A DNA stretch of 64,000 nucleotides from Bidens hawaiensis. Taxonomy: Eukaryota; Streptophyta; Magnoliopsida; Asterales; Asteraceae. This document shows, one piece after another, positions 51,291 to 63,126 of this stretch. The translations under genes were made by a program, and so were the position numbers. How positions within the stretch are numbered: position 1 is the first letter of the stretch; each line of letters begins with the position of its first letter. Where the stretch lies: NCBI GenBank assembly GCA_021521415.1, contig JAIQDT010001647.1:398145-462144 (forward strand). The letters run 5' to 3'. The notes beneath the pieces are model-generated. The model ran no database searches, had not been told where the DNA came from, and saw only the letters and a program-made list of their open reading frames with translations.

Positions 51291-54146
51291 TTAAGCATGA
51301 ACTCCTTCGCGTACACAAACTGATACAACTCTTTGATATTTCTTCGCTTCGTCTTTCCAAGCAGGAATATAAAATATTTTCTTCTCATTCAGCACCTGCA
51401 GATCAGCTTGTGACAAGTTCACTAGATGCATCGGATCATACACTCTTAGAAGCTCTTGTTCATCTTCGTCCTCCATGACTGCTTCAGCTGTCTCACAATC
51501 TACATACCACCACTTCAACTCTTTGAGCACATCCTTGGGCATTTGTTTCATCGGCACTTCTTTCAAGCACCGGATCGGTTTATACTTCATAATCATCCAA
51601 GGCTTGCCATCTACTCTCAACCCTCTATCTTTGTCTTTGATAAGTTTTCTCTTCTGTGGTTTCAACAGCTTGAACTTCTTTTCCTTTATACTCTCCTTCC
51701 AAACAATCTTCCCGATGACTCTAGCCATATTATCATCACTTCGGTTTATCAATCCCAATCTAGCTAAGTCTTTCAGCTCACATTCTGGCAATGTATTCAA
51801 TGATCTCAACAATCTTTTGAAGTACTGAACGCCATCATATCTCTTAATCACAAAGAGCCTCAACTGGTCATCATATATCCAGCAAATAATCCCCTTTCTC
51901 GCTTCAGCATAGCCTCTAATGTTGTAACTCTTCTTGAACATTGTAGGGACCGCCGGTTTCTTCGTTTTTACAAACCATTGAGCATAGCCTTCTTTCCATC
52001 TAGGCTGCTCTTCCCATTCAGTCTCATCATTTCCAATCTCTTGACTCATATATACGTTCTCGACTTGCGGTATCTCATGCTCCACATTCTCCTCTACTAT
52101 CTCTCCCTCTTCAATATCATTATCAATCACTATCTCTGCACCAATCTTCTCTATCTCATCCACCGGTAATACATCATCATCACCTATATAGTCATCATCC
52201 ATCACCTCAACCTCCACAACCACCACATCATCACCACCAGCTGCACTTGTCGACTCCCCCTGAGTTGTGGAAGTCCCAAGAGCTTGTATAGTTCTTGGCA
52301 ACTCACCACCTGCACCTTTCGATGCATTGGGATCATCGTCTCTATCATTGCGCTTCTTCGTCCTCAACTCATCGCCTTTACAGGTCGTCTCCCCCTGAGA
52401 TGCCAAGAACTCCTTCAAAGCATCTATGAATTTTCCATGTTCTACCAGCAGGGACGACTGCATCTGATTCTCTGCAACTAGGCGTTGAATAGCCTGGGTC
52501 TGGATAAGATTTATCCTTGATTGTTCTGCCACGACCCGTTCAAGTGCTGCTATTCGTTCTGAGTCTGATAAGGTTGCATCGAAATTAAACCTCAGATGTG
52601 ATATATCTTGAGTGTACTGAGGAGGGATTTCCGATGTAACCGGGACCTCAGAAGTAGGCAAAGACGTAACCGCAGGTGGTATCGTCACCGATAACCCTGC
52701 AGTGGCCACAACCGTCGACTCAATAAATTGTGCCACGACCTCCGTTGGAGTAAGAGTTGGAGGCGGCAACGATACAATCTCAGGAGCCGAAAGTTGGAAT
52801 GTAGTGGGTGGGAGGCCAAATGTAGATGAGGTAGCCACCACGGGAACATCCGTGGCGCTTGGCCTTGTAACTTGTAATGTTTAGGGAACCATTGTCATAC
52901 CGGACAGTGCGGGTGGGGTGAAACGTACCACCCTTGAGCTCTCACCAGCTCCCGAACCTGCACCTGCCCGTTCCCTTCTTGATCTCCGAATCAACTGATG
53001 TACCTCTTGTTCATAGTCCGACTCGCTGTCATCATCAGTTCTCTTTCTTTTCCCTTGAACCCGTTCTTGGTTAACTAGAATTCTTCTCGCTACAGCCACA
53101 TCATCTTCTGAATCAGAGTCAGCCACCGTTGTAGCTGCCCTAGTGACATTCACATTCGACACCCTCTCAACTGAGACTTGCACATTCTCTTCAGGGTCAA
53201 CCCTCTCCATGTCAAAAAATCCTTGACCGCCAAACTCTGCGTCAAGATCTACGTTCTCCTCCGGTGACACAACAGGAGCAGCAGGTATAGCTTGAGGTGC
53301 TCCTGCCTGTTGTGGTGCCGGGTCCCGAAACTCGTCCCCTCGAGCAGGCACATACCCCGGGTTGATCAAGTACCCGAATAGTGGAGTATGTCGAGGACGG
53401 AGCTCAGGTTTGCTCCTCGCACTGGAGGATCTGCACTGGGCGAAGATCCTTTTGCTCACACTTTCTACGTATAGGATTGGGCGGCGCTGAGGTAGCGTTG
53501 GAGCAACATGATTCAAGATCATTTGGAGAAATCTTGGATACATGATAAATCTCTCACGCGCCACCGCTCGTCTTTGTCGATCGATCTCGTAGAAGACCAT
53601 CTGACTAAAGCTGTAGCGCTTATTGTAAGTCAGAGCAGTCATCGCCGACTGTGCCCGCCTTTCTCCCTGACATGCATACAATCATGACATGCATGAGAAA
53701 GCGCCACTGGTCAAGTAAAAACCCCTTCCTTCTCTGCGTATCCCCCAAGGGACCAGAGTATCCCATCTTCAGAAACGCTCCATCATGGAAAGGAGCCACA
53801 AAATCTGTCGGGTCATCCCTCGTCTCATCTCCAAACCGTAAAGCCGCCCGGATCTGTTCAGATGAGAACTGAACAATGTGATTGTTGACTGTTGCGTGCA
53901 TCACCGGGGGCTCGACCCTACAGTCATATTCCACGGTATGCCAAAAATCCTCAATGTTTGGCAAGGATATTGGCAGTGTTGTCGTAATCGCGTGGAATAT
54001 ACGCGAGCGTAGTAAGAATGTGATGATTTCGCGGAAATCATCAACTCCGCTCGCCTCCGGGTCTAATGTTATATACATGTTGTGACCCGGGAAGAACTGT
54101 CATTGGTTGTCTCCACCGTCATCACCTCCTGCACCACCTACAGCAG
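51291..54146 (-). pseudogene. Extra ORF of element B, broken
   Basis: It has the same protein as the 981-codon ORF of element A, including the C-terminal domain (51291-52841 open for 516 codons) and the N-terminal domain (53620-54078). Lesions: a TGA after DNQ near 54105, about 23 bases missing near 53650 (frameshift) and a TAA after MTMVP at 52881. The coiled coil and acidic region are kept. It is not translatable as a whole. Confidence 0.9.
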
Positions 54147-56239
54147 CCATATCTGCATCAAACAGACTAAGTTAAATAAACGTCAAAGCAAATCACAAGT
54201 TCGCCTGTTACCATGAGGGAAGTTGTGATCTATTCTGTATAGGCGAAGTTAGAGGTGGGGCGAAGTTGGAAACAACTTCGCCTCAACTTGAACTTCGTCT
54301 AATGAATGTTAAGTAAAAAGGTCCAGGCGAAGTTAATGGTAACTTCGCCTAACCATAACATCGCCTCATAAACTGTTTCAAAAATAATTATCAGGCGAAG
54401 TTAAACCTCAGGCGAAGTTACGGATAACTTCGCCTAAACTGTAACTTCGCCGAATTTGAATCGGCAACAGTTAGGTTTTTCCAACGAGGTGAATCGGGTC
54501 AATTTGGAGATTGCGGACTCCGTAAAACTTGATTTTATGATGATTTGGACGTTTAGGTTGATTACTACCACGTGAAAACACGTTTGAAAATCGGTTATTG
54601 AAGGTTCGGAAAAACGAGGTCGTGAATCGGGTCGAAACGACCTTTGATTAACGTTACGGACAGCGAATAGGTGATACTATCAACACTACGCACCTATAAC
54701 TCAGATTATAACTGGAAAAAGAACACAGATGAAGATCGATAAGTTCGCTGTGGGTTTAGAGGTTAAGTTCGCTGGATAAGTTCGCTGGGTTTTGAAAATA
54801 ATGAACCAGTTTGACCTTAAAACTTCTTTATATAGGGTCAGAATTTTACAGGCGAAGTTGTGGATAACTTCGCCTATTGCAGGCGAAGTTATGGACAACT
54901 TCGCCGGTATTAAAATTTTCAAAACACACCCCTATAATTTGAACAATTTGCAATTAAGTTTCAAAACATCCTTTAAGGTGTTAAATGATACGATCAAGAC
55001 CAAGTAACCAGGTATAAATCATACACCTACATAAGTAGAAAAACCTTTTAAAAATTAAAGTACACGGGATCAAATTTCAGTCTCGATAAGGACTACCATG
55101 TTTTAGAAAAGATCCGAATAGGAATCATACTAACTACGTGACTGTCACACAGATCCGTGTTCAGCTGTATTATGACATAAAGAAACAGGTTGTAAGCAGG
55201 TAAATAACTTAGAATGGTTTTCATCGTTTCTGTGATACGGGTTAGGTTCAATTAAGCTCAAAACTTAAGTGGGCAACAACTCAGAGATTTTGATGCCTCC
55301 TATCTATTCTCAAAGCGTATTTGGCTTTCCCCAAGTCACCCCGAGTTGACCTCGACCCGTAGTGTCTGATTAACTAGTAAGTACTCTTCGATGCATTTAG
55401 ATTCTGCTTCCCGTTCTCTATCTTGCATCTTGATTGAGAAGTCTTATCATTATGAACTCTATAATGTCTCAAATTTTTCTTCTTCTTTTTTTTATGTATT
55501 TACACAACTTCAGATAAACTACTGCAAGTCCCGAATCTGGATCACTGCAGTTTCTTGACACGCTATCTTTACGGGAATCAGAACACTCACGGGCTCGTGT
55601 ATGACTGGGTAATCGCTTTTCTGCCTATCATTCGGAAAGATATATATGGAGACATGCACAACTCATAAGAAGTTTCCACATAAAATCGAGTAGATTTAGT
55701 TAGTATCACTTCTACTTTTACGCACCATAAAAAGCTACCATGACATACAATGACTGTTCTAAAGTCTTTTAGGCCTTATAACTTCACTAGTTAAGCACAC
55801 AGAATCAGTATATCTTTCACTTTCCAAGGTTGGATCAATTTTCTGTTAAACATAGTAAAGGAACTTCTTACGAAGTAGTAGACTTGAAAAATAATTTCAT
55901 CTCCCGTAAAAAAATTTTAACTTCAATCTCCCCGATCAAGTCAAAGTCTTCAGGTAAACGGCTATCCTGAAGATCCCATGGATCAGCTGGACCGACCACA
56001 TAAAAGTATGTGTCCTTCTAACTAAGTATGATCGACTAATTTTCAGCGAAAGAATAAAAACACATCATAAACCGCCCCGGTCACTTTCATTCATCTGGTT
56101 AATGGCTATCCTCATATTCTACAAGAAGAAATGAGGACCAAACATATCCGAAGACATGTCCTTCAAACTGAGGCAACCGACATAATTCTAAGCGATAGTG
56201 ACGTTTTTTTTTTTTTTAATACTAAGACAAAAAGCAGGG
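54147..56239 (-). promoter_or_regulatory. Spacer between pol and extra ORF of B, promoter-like module
   Basis: It parallels 40873-42975 of element A. A TATA box (TATATAAAG, complement of 54826-54834) is flanked by two stem-loops made of GGCGAAGTT and AACTTCGCC (54851-54905), and a second motif cluster occupies 54195-54480 in the leader. TTTGATGCAG just before the ATG could be a splice acceptor. No coding sequence is present. Confidence 0.6.
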
Positions 56240-57855
56240 TTACTCGGGATTAATCATCCCATTCAGCTCAACAAGGTTTTGAAATCTAGTTTTGTCAAAC
56301 GCTTTCGTAAACATGTCAGCGAAATTATCTAGCGTATCAACCTTTTCGAGCACAATCAGTTTCTTCTCAGCACAATCCCGTATAAAATGATGACTGATGT
56401 CAATATGTTTAGTTTTACTGTGTTTTACGGGATTGTTAGTAACTGAGATAGCAGCAGTGTTATCAATGCAAATAGGAGTATGAGTGAAATTCAGACCATA
56501 ATCGCGCAACTGTTGTTGAATCCAAAGAACCTGGGAGCAGCAGTTAGATGCTGCCATGTATTCTGCTTCACAGGTTGAAATGGCGACTGAGGTCTGCTTC
56601 TTGCATTTCCATGACACTAATCTGCCACCAAGAAACTGACATCCACCTATTGTTGACTTCCAACTCTGATTGCACCCTCCATAATCAGAATCTGTGTAGG
56701 CGACCAACTCCAAGTCTCCTCCTCTCGTGTACCACAACCCCAGCTTAGGCTTGCCTTTGAGATACCGTAGAATCCTCTTCGCACCCTTCAAGTGAGATTC
56801 CTTTGGGTTTGCCTGAAAGCGAGCACAAAGACAAACTGCAAACATTATATCAGGCCTAGAAGCAGTTAAGTACATTAAAGAACCTGTTATAGCCCGATAT
56901 TGGGTTGGGTCCACATCTGCATCGTTGTCTGAATCAGCACCCAATTTATGGTTGACGCAGACTGGAGTATCGTATGGAGTGCTGTCCTCCATCTTGAAGC
57001 GTTTGAGAACATCATGGACATACTTAGTCTGATGAATGAACATCCCATCTTTCTTCTGATCAACCTACAGTCCTAAAAAGAAAGTTAGTTCACCCATAGC
57101 ACTCATTTCAAATCTCTTCTTCATGACGGCCTCAAACTCCTGACACATGGCGACTTTTGATGCAGCAAAGATGATGTCGTCCACGTAGACTTGCACCAGT
57201 AGAAAGTCGCTCCCTTTTCTCTTGAAGAACAAAATGCTATCAATTTTTCCTCTTTCAAACTCATTCTCAAGCAAGTAATCGGATAAAGTTGAGTACCAGG
57301 CACGAGGTGCCTGATGTAGTTCATACAGTGCTTTACTTAGCTTGTAAACGTGATCAGGAAAGTCGGGGTCAGGAAAACCCGGAGATTGCTCAACGTACAC
57401 AACCTCATCGACTTTACCGTTAAGGAAAGCACTCTTCACATCCAACTGAAAAACCTTCATCTCCTTATGTGCAGCAAATGCCAAAAACAAACGAATGGCT
57501 TCCAATCTTGCCACAGGAGCAAACACCTCATTGTAATCAATCCCCTCTTGCTTTTAAAACCTTTTACAACCAGCCTCGCCTTGTTCCTGATAATAATCCC
57601 TTTCTTATCTCTCTTGCATTTGAAGACCCATTTTGTGCCAATCGCATGCACATTCTTTGGTGTTGCAACCAAGTTCCATACCTCCATCTTCTTAAACTGG
57701 GCTAATTCTTCTTGCATGGCTTCGACCCACGAGTTGTCCTTGAGAGCCATTTGATAGTTCTTTGGTTCAATCTGGCTGATGAAGAAGGTGTACCAGCATT
57801 CGTTGATTATGCCTGAATCTTTAATGCTTGTATAAACACAGGTGTGCTCATTCAA
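56240..57855 (-). pseudogene. Reverse transcriptase and RNase H of element B
   Basis: Blocks: [44 protein letters not shown] (catalytic), [57 protein letters not shown] replaces the Gln after FFLGL (57066), and a frameshift near 57540 interrupts the N-terminal part; another near 57860 leads to the linker 57868-58278. Confidence 0.9.
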
Positions 57856-57867
57856 GCTTTGTCTTGT

Positions 57868-58995
57868 TTATACACCGTCAGACAGATCACCTATCACATT
57901 CTCCAATGGGTGATTTTTGTGAACTCTCGTAGTCGGAACCGCACTGACTTGCAGATTGTCTTCCAGATTCGAAGATAGCTCATCAATGGGTGATTGATGT
58001 TGAGAGTGAAACGGATTGAAAAATTCCTCTTCAGTAGAGGCAGCAGGGGTATCGAAAACATTTGAAGAGGAAGGCTGACATTCATCGTACTTCGGTCGTT
58101 GCACATAATTGTCTTCCTCATCAAAAATCATCTTCGAAGCAATTCTTTCATCTACTTCTGCACAATCCAAGTAAGGTATGTTAAAAGATTTAAAAATTCT
58201 ATCATAGTCGAAAACCCCAGCGGGTCCCGTGCTTGGTTTTGGTGATTTGTAACTTGTGATATCAGTGTTACACACCACCTCAACCTTGCTGGTTGATGTA
58301 TTAAAGACACGTCTGTTGGAGTCCCAACAACGTATCCGACTAAAATTCCTTCGTCGGCTACTTCACCAAATTTAGAATTTGTCTTTAATATCGAACACGG
58401 GGACCCGAATGGTTCAAGACCACTCAAGTTGGGCTTTCTCCATGCATAAGTTCATAACATGTTTTATTTAATCTTTTAACGGTTAACTCTCGATTAAGGA
58501 TATAACAGGCTGTTGCAACAGCTTCAGCCCAGAACACCACAGGAAGTTTCGAATCATTCAGCATGGTTCTGGCTCCTTCAATTAACGTTCTGTTCTTCCT
58601 CTCAGCCACTCCATTTTGTTGCGGAGTATACGGAGCGCTGTACTGGTGTTCGATTCCTTTCTGTAAGCAGAAGAGCTCCATCTGATAGTTCTTGAACTCA
58701 GTCCCATTGTCACTCCTGATGTATTTAACTCTTTTTCACATAATGTTCTCAACTTTGCTAATCAAATTTATTACCATCTGAACCGTTTCATCCTTTGACT
58801 TCAGGAAATATACCCAAGAGTATCGAGAGAAATCATCAGTGATCACCAAGCAGTACGATGTTCCCCCTAGACTTTTTACATTCACGGGACCAAAGAGATC
58901 CATGTGAATTAGGTCTAGGGTACTGACTATTGAGTTAACCTTCTTGGTGCGATGGGATTTCTTGTGTTGCTTTCCCTTTTTGCAGATAAGCATTG
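57868..58995 (-). pseudogene. Integrase and linker of element B
   Basis: The core shows IHMDLFGPVNVKSLGG, ITDDFSRYSWVYFLKSKDE, SDNGTEFKN and PQQNGVAERKNRTLIEGA, so Asp, Asp and Glu positions are present. A stop after NIM (58735), a frameshift after LMHGE near 58440 and another near 58310 break it. The downstream linker ([20 protein letters not shown]) leads to reverse transcriptase. Confidence 0.88.
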
Positions 58996-59544
58996 ATCTT
59001 CAAACTTGAAATTCTTCAAGGGAACACCCAGCACAAGCCCATTCTTGACAATGTAGTTCATTTTCCGAAGATGAATATGCCCCATTCTCCTATGCCATAA
59101 TTCGGACTCCGATTCAGTTGCTTTTGACAGAAGACAAGATTCTTCTGTTGCCATTTCAGTCGACCTCATGTCCATTATATACGTATTCTTTTCTCTTGGA
59201 GCCCTCATAACTATCCAATCCTCTGGTATCTTGTAACCAGGATATAGCACGATCGCTTCATTCTTGGTAAAATGCACGGAGTAATCTTTGTCACAGATCT
59301 GCGAAACACTCAGCAGATTATGCTTCAGTTCTTCAACAAAATTTACTTTCTCTAACGTCATCTTTCCGTTAGTCACAGTCCCCATTCCTGTGATCCTTCC
59401 ACCGCTCTCTCCAGCGAAACTCACTCTTCCTCCCTGAACAGGTTTCCATTCGTGTAACAAACTCTTGTTACCCGTCATGTGCCGGGAACAGCCGCTATCC
59501 ACAACCCATTGATTGTTTGCAGCCCTGTTCAACTGTTCCTGCAC
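58927..59544 (-). pseudogene. Protease and pre-integrase domain of element B
   Basis: WVVDSGCSRHMTGN holds the retroviral-type aspartic protease D-S-G, followed by the pre-integrase block LWHRRMGHIHLRKMNYIVKNGLVLGVP. The frame is open for 205 codons from the first methionine, then shifts near 58985, where the zinc cysteines follow. It is separated from gag by a stop codon that element A shares. Confidence 0.88.
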
Positions 59545-59559
59545 GATTAAAGCAGATGA

Positions 59560-60486
59560 TTAAAATCTGGGGACCCAAGACCTATTGGTCTTGGGTCGAT
59601 ACATCCCGTACCTTGGCTGTCCAAAGTTAGTATCAGAATAATTTCTGTAAGTCCTAAAAGGATACCTTCTTGGAGATTGACTATGAGGCCTTCCAAACCT
59701 TCGTGAATTAAATGAATTATAACTTATGGTTTGGTTGTTAGGAGTGAAAAACTGAGATCTTTTTCTTTGAAAACCTGAATTAGTCCAATTTCTGAACTTT
59801 GATGAGTTTTCAGTTTTACTACTATTGTAGTTACTGTTAGTTCCGTTTTCAGTTTTTGAAGGCCTCACTCCTCTGAATCTCTGCTTCAGAGGGCAATCAG
59901 CAATTAGGTGTCCTAATTGATTACATCTGAAACAACTCCTGTGTTCAACTTTCTTTTCAATAGTTGTTTTAGATGATGAGGCTGCATTACTGCCCGTTTG
60001 TCTCACATATGGTGGTACATACGGGTTTAGTGGAGATTTCTTTTCAGTTGTTTTATGTTTCTCTCCACTTTTTGGTAACACTGCCTTTTCTTTTGTCTCA
60101 CTCGACTCGGATGACTTGTTCGAGTTTGATGAGACAGGACTAGGAACAGAAATCTTCACATTAGACACAGGCTTACTCGTTTCGCCTTTACTAACTTCTG
60201 GATCTTTAATAGTTACCTTAACCAGAACTGTCTGACTATAATCAACATCAACAGATTTCTGATTACTAGGATCATAAGTGTAATTATGATTGTACGGTGG
60301 TGGAACTTCATGATAACCAATTCCTCCCCTTTTAACTAGGGAACCTTGATCACTAACGAGGTGATCAAGTATAGCGGTGAAATTTCTGAATTTCTCAAGT
60401 TTCCTGTTTAGTTCCACCACTTTCACCTGGTGATCAGCTATCTGTTTATCCCTTTCAGCTATTAGTTTGGTTTTCTCTTCTAACAC
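59560..60486 (-). CDS. Gag C-terminal region of element B with CCHC knuckle, 308 aa
   Basis: It starts with a helical, charged segment (KTKLIAERDKQIADHQVKVVELNRKLEKF), then a Ser/Lys-rich linker, the zinc knuckle CFRCNQLGHLIADC at about residue 187-200, a basic Asn/Ser/Arg-rich tail and a final SWVPRF. The piece is open but the true gag begins far upstream, so this is part of a longer broken gag. It is notable that the gag has two knuckles: this one and [14 protein letters not shown] near 61010. The stop after PRF is at the same place in element A. Confidence 0.8.
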   Translation of the reverse strand: MLEEKTKLIAERDKQIADHQVKVVELNRKLEKFRNFTAILDHLVSDQGSLVKRGGIGYHEVPPPYNHNYTYDPSNQKSVDVDYSQTVLVKVTIKDPEVSKGETSKPVSNVKISVPSPVSSNSNKSSESSETKEKAVLPKSGEKHKTTEKKSPLNPYVPPYVRQTGSNAASSSKTTIEKKVEHRSCFRCNQLGHLIADCPLKQRFRGVRPSKTENGTNSNYNSSKTENSSKFRNWTNSGFQRKRSQFFTPNNQTISYNSFNSRRFGRPHSQSPRRYPFRTYRNYSDTNFGQPRYGMYRPKTNRSWVPRF

Positions 60487-60699
60487 TTCATAGCTAAGAT
60501 CAATTACTTGAATTTTTTCAGCTAGATTTGCTTTAAGACTTCTAATATCTTTTTCACTAGCTTTTATTTTTACCTTGTAACTATTTTCTCTAGCTTTAGT
60601 GAAATGATGATCTTCTTTTAAGGTTTTAATTGAGCATCCAAACTAACATACTGATCAGTTATAGTTGTCAATTGTTCAAACAGATTTGCACATTTAGTA

Positions 60700-61271
60700 C
60701 AAAGAAGTTTAGTACTTACCTCAGTGAGCTGGTCTTTCACATCTGCCATGTAAGCTTCATTTGAGCTTCTGCCATGTAAGCTTCACTTTCGCCAGTCATT
60801 TCTCAGTATTTGCAGTTTCGATGTTCGCCAAATTGGCCTGTTCGAACACTTCTTCAACATGCAGATTCCAGTTATACTCCCCATCCCGTCTGGAAATCAT
60901 GGCTCTATTCTCATTACCACCCCCACTCTGTTGTGTAGACTTGTTTTGACTGCGTTCTACACGTTCATTTGTGCACCCCTTCGCAAAATGGCCATTCTGT
61001 TGACAGTTGTAACACCTGACCTTCGACTTGTCAAAACCTGGTCTTTCACCCACAACTTCCTACCAGTCTTCTTCATAAACCTCTTCACCCTTCTCACAAT
61101 CATCGTCATCTGCCACTGCAGATCCATCTCTTCCAGATCATCACCATCTATCTGATCATAATCTTCATCCAAAGTTGCAGGATCAACAATCTTACCCTGA
61201 ATGTAATTTTCATTCGAGGCAATGAAAGATGCATAGAGAGCAAACTGCTGTTCAGCAGATTTAACACTCAT
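60700..61271 (-). pseudogene. Gag middle part of element B, first zinc knuckle, broken
   Basis: [20 protein letters not shown], then acidic [16 protein letters not shown], then after a frameshift near 61048 the knuckle [14 protein letters not shown] and the STQQSGGG linker. A TGA after ANTEK (60796) and a 24-bp-like tandem duplication of GAAGCTTACATGGCAGA (60748-60790) disrupt the following helical segment. No complete protein can come from it. Confidence 0.85.
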
Positions 61272-62176
61272 GGCATCTTTGAGTAGTTGTTGTTTGAAAC
61301 ACCTGGGGAAAAACTACTCTTGGTTGCTTGAGGTTTAGAAGCATTTGATCCTCCAGCTACAAAGCACACATCACCATTCATGTTGAGAGATACATGACCT
61401 TCATGTGTTGAGTCAGCGCCCGACTCTCCCTTTGAGTAGTAAGCAGACGAATCAGACTTCGAACTTGAACTTGTATTAACCTTTGCACCATACATTCCTG
61501 GATCTTGAACCTGATCAGTAGGTGTCTCTTTTCGAACCATGTTTAGTTCAAAAGTTCGTAGCTTGTTAACTGCTGTTTCCAGGTCATAGTCGGCAAAGTC
61601 TTTGTCTTCTCTCATCAACACAGTGTACATCTCCCATTTCAGTGGGAGAGCATCAAGAAGCTTTTCAACAATTTCATCTTCTTTGCAAGCAATTGAATAA
61701 TTGCTGAGTTCGGTCATCAGATGATAATATCTAGTGATGATATCATCAAGTGATTCATTCTTCAAGTACTTGAAGACCGAGAACTGGGTTTTAAGTAGTT
61801 TAATCTTTGAAGCACGAATTCCCACATTACCCTCAAAACGATTTTCAAGCGCTTCCCAAAGCTCTCTAGCAGTTTTATACTTTCTGAAGGTGTGTAGAAT
61901 CTCTTGTGGAAGAGCCATTGTTATCGCTGCATGAGCTTTGCTTTCAGCCTCATACATTTTCTTTTCTTCTTCTTCCATCTCTTTGTATTTCTTAATCTGA
62001 TCACGACCCTCATACTCAGCAGTTGGTGGAATGTAACCATCTTGAATGCACACCCACATTTTAGCGTCTTGGTACTTGACATATTGTTCAAAACGATCTT
62101 TCCACGCTACATAATCGGTTTTCTTAAGCATCTTCGGTGCCTTTGTAGCCGAACCCGCTTCCACCTCCATCTTCAC
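61268..62176 (-). CDS. Gag N-terminal domain of element B (copia UBN2 type), 302 aa
   Basis: The frame starts at the first ATG after the leader (62170-62176; [12 protein letters not shown]). It shows the copia gag core: [90 protein letters not shown] and [20 protein letters not shown] one-base loss near 61280 ends the frame at KMP, so the rest of gag is reached only in another frame. Capsid function is inferred from the family. Confidence 0.85.
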   Translation of the reverse strand: MKMEVEAGSATKAPKMLKKTDYVAWKDRFEQYVKYQDAKMWVCIQDGYIPPTAEYEGRDQIKKYKEMEEEEKKMYEAESKAHAAITMALPQEILHTFRKYKTARELWEALENRFEGNVGIRASKIKLLKTQFSVFKYLKNESLDDIITRYYHLMTELSNYSIACKEDEIVEKLLDALPLKWEMYTVLMREDKDFADYDLETAVNKLRTFELNMVRKETPTDQVQDPGMYGAKVNTSSSSKSDSSAYYSKGESGADSTHEGHVSLNMNGDVCFVAGGSNASKPQATKSSFSPGVSNNNYSKMP

Positions 62177-62254
62177 CAGTTCCGTAATGTTTTATTGAAG
62201 ACATCTTTCTCAAAACACAAAGGAACCCGAAAAATAAAAATTTTTTTATTTTAA

Positions 62255-62525
62255 ACAGTACTGTAGGCGAAGTTGTGGATAACTTCGCTTAAGTCTGAAC
62301 TTCGCTGATTCTGAACTTCGCTTCCTTGTTAAATTCGCCTGATGCGGCGAAGTTGAAGCTAACTTCGCTTGAGATAAGCGAACTTGTGAAGTAAGCGAAG
62401 TTGTGGGTAACTTCGCTTAAAATAAGCGAACTTGAGAAGGTAGGCGAAGTTGTGGATAACTTCGCTTAACCTTATATCTTCGCCGAAACCCTACGAACAG
62501 TGACGGAAACTTCGCCTGATGAACA
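62255..62525. repeat. Cluster of GCGAAGTT / AACTTCGC motifs in the gag leader of B
   Basis: At least ten cores in both orientations (AGGCGAAGTTGTGGATAACT, TTCGCTTAAG, GCGAAGTTGAAGCTAACTTC, TAAGCGAACTTG) lie between the primer site and the gag ATG, many as adjacent inverted pairs able to form stem-loops. The same clusters are found in the spacers before the extra ORF and in the LTRs. Confidence 0.85.
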
Positions 62526-62701
62526 CAAAGTTTTTGTAGGTTTGATTTCTGGATTTTAAGAGGTTTGTGAAGGTGTAATGGGTTGTTTATGATGGTAGGA
62601 GGTGAGTATAACACAAAAACTCGATAAACACGTCCCGCGAATAGTCGAACCGAACGATTTCTACACCCGTGTGATAATCCCAAACCACACAATCGAGCAA
62701 A

Positions 62702-62714
62702 AGCTCTGATACCA
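62702..62714 (-). other. Primer-binding site, initiator tRNA-Met type
   Basis: The minus strand reads TGGTATCAGAGCTTTTGC starting two bases inside the LTR end; TGGTATCAGAGC is the standard complement of the initiator tRNA-Met 3' end used by plant copia elements. Confidence 0.92.
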
Positions 62715-62716
62715 AT

Positions 62717-63126
62717 TGTAGGTTCCCAGCCGGATCAACACGAGATATCTCGTTCTACGTAGGTGCGGATCCCTACGTAAGACGTTACGAGCGTAGAAGA
62801 CGATACAATTAAACACACGTTACAACGAACAAATAGTTGTTATATTGCAACCTGAAACAAGTGATATCAATCACAAATACTGGACAACTCGTACACCAAT
62901 GACTCGAATGTTAACTTCCTCTTTAAAACAGCCGTAACCTAAAGGCTTATATAATCACGACAACTTCGCCTGGTATGTTCAGGCGAAGTTGTCCCAAACT
63001 TCGCTTGTCTAACAAGTTCGCCTATATCAGCGAACTTGTTAGCTAACTTCGCTTACATCAAATACAAAACATTACAAACTCGATTACAGACACTAGACAC
63101 TGAACTACTGACATCATGCACCAACA
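62717..63126 (-). mobile_element. Shared LTR of elements B and C, 410 bp
   Basis: On its left is the primer site and gag of element B, so it is the 5' LTR of B. On its right is the polypurine tract complement (GACTCCCCCTTGGCA) and the extra ORF of another copy, so it is also the 3' LTR of element C. The TATA complement is at 62946-62953. The second stem-loop has diverged arms here (TTCGCCTATATCAGCGAA), unlike the perfect arms in the LTRs of A and B. Confidence 0.92.

Larger units (their letters stand above)
50799..63126 (-). mobile_element. Sirevirus-like Ty1/copia element B, full length but defective
   Basis: It has both LTRs (50799-51210, 412 bp; 62717-63126, 410 bp), an iMet primer site (62702-62714), gag, protease, integrase, reverse transcriptase, RNase H, spacer and extra ORF, all on the minus strand. 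The LTRs differ by about seven substitutions and a few short indels (about 2 percent). All coding parts have lesions. The 5' bases outside the left LTR are TAGGC. The right LTR does not end in flanking DNA but in another element's 3' region (element C). Confidence 0.92.
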
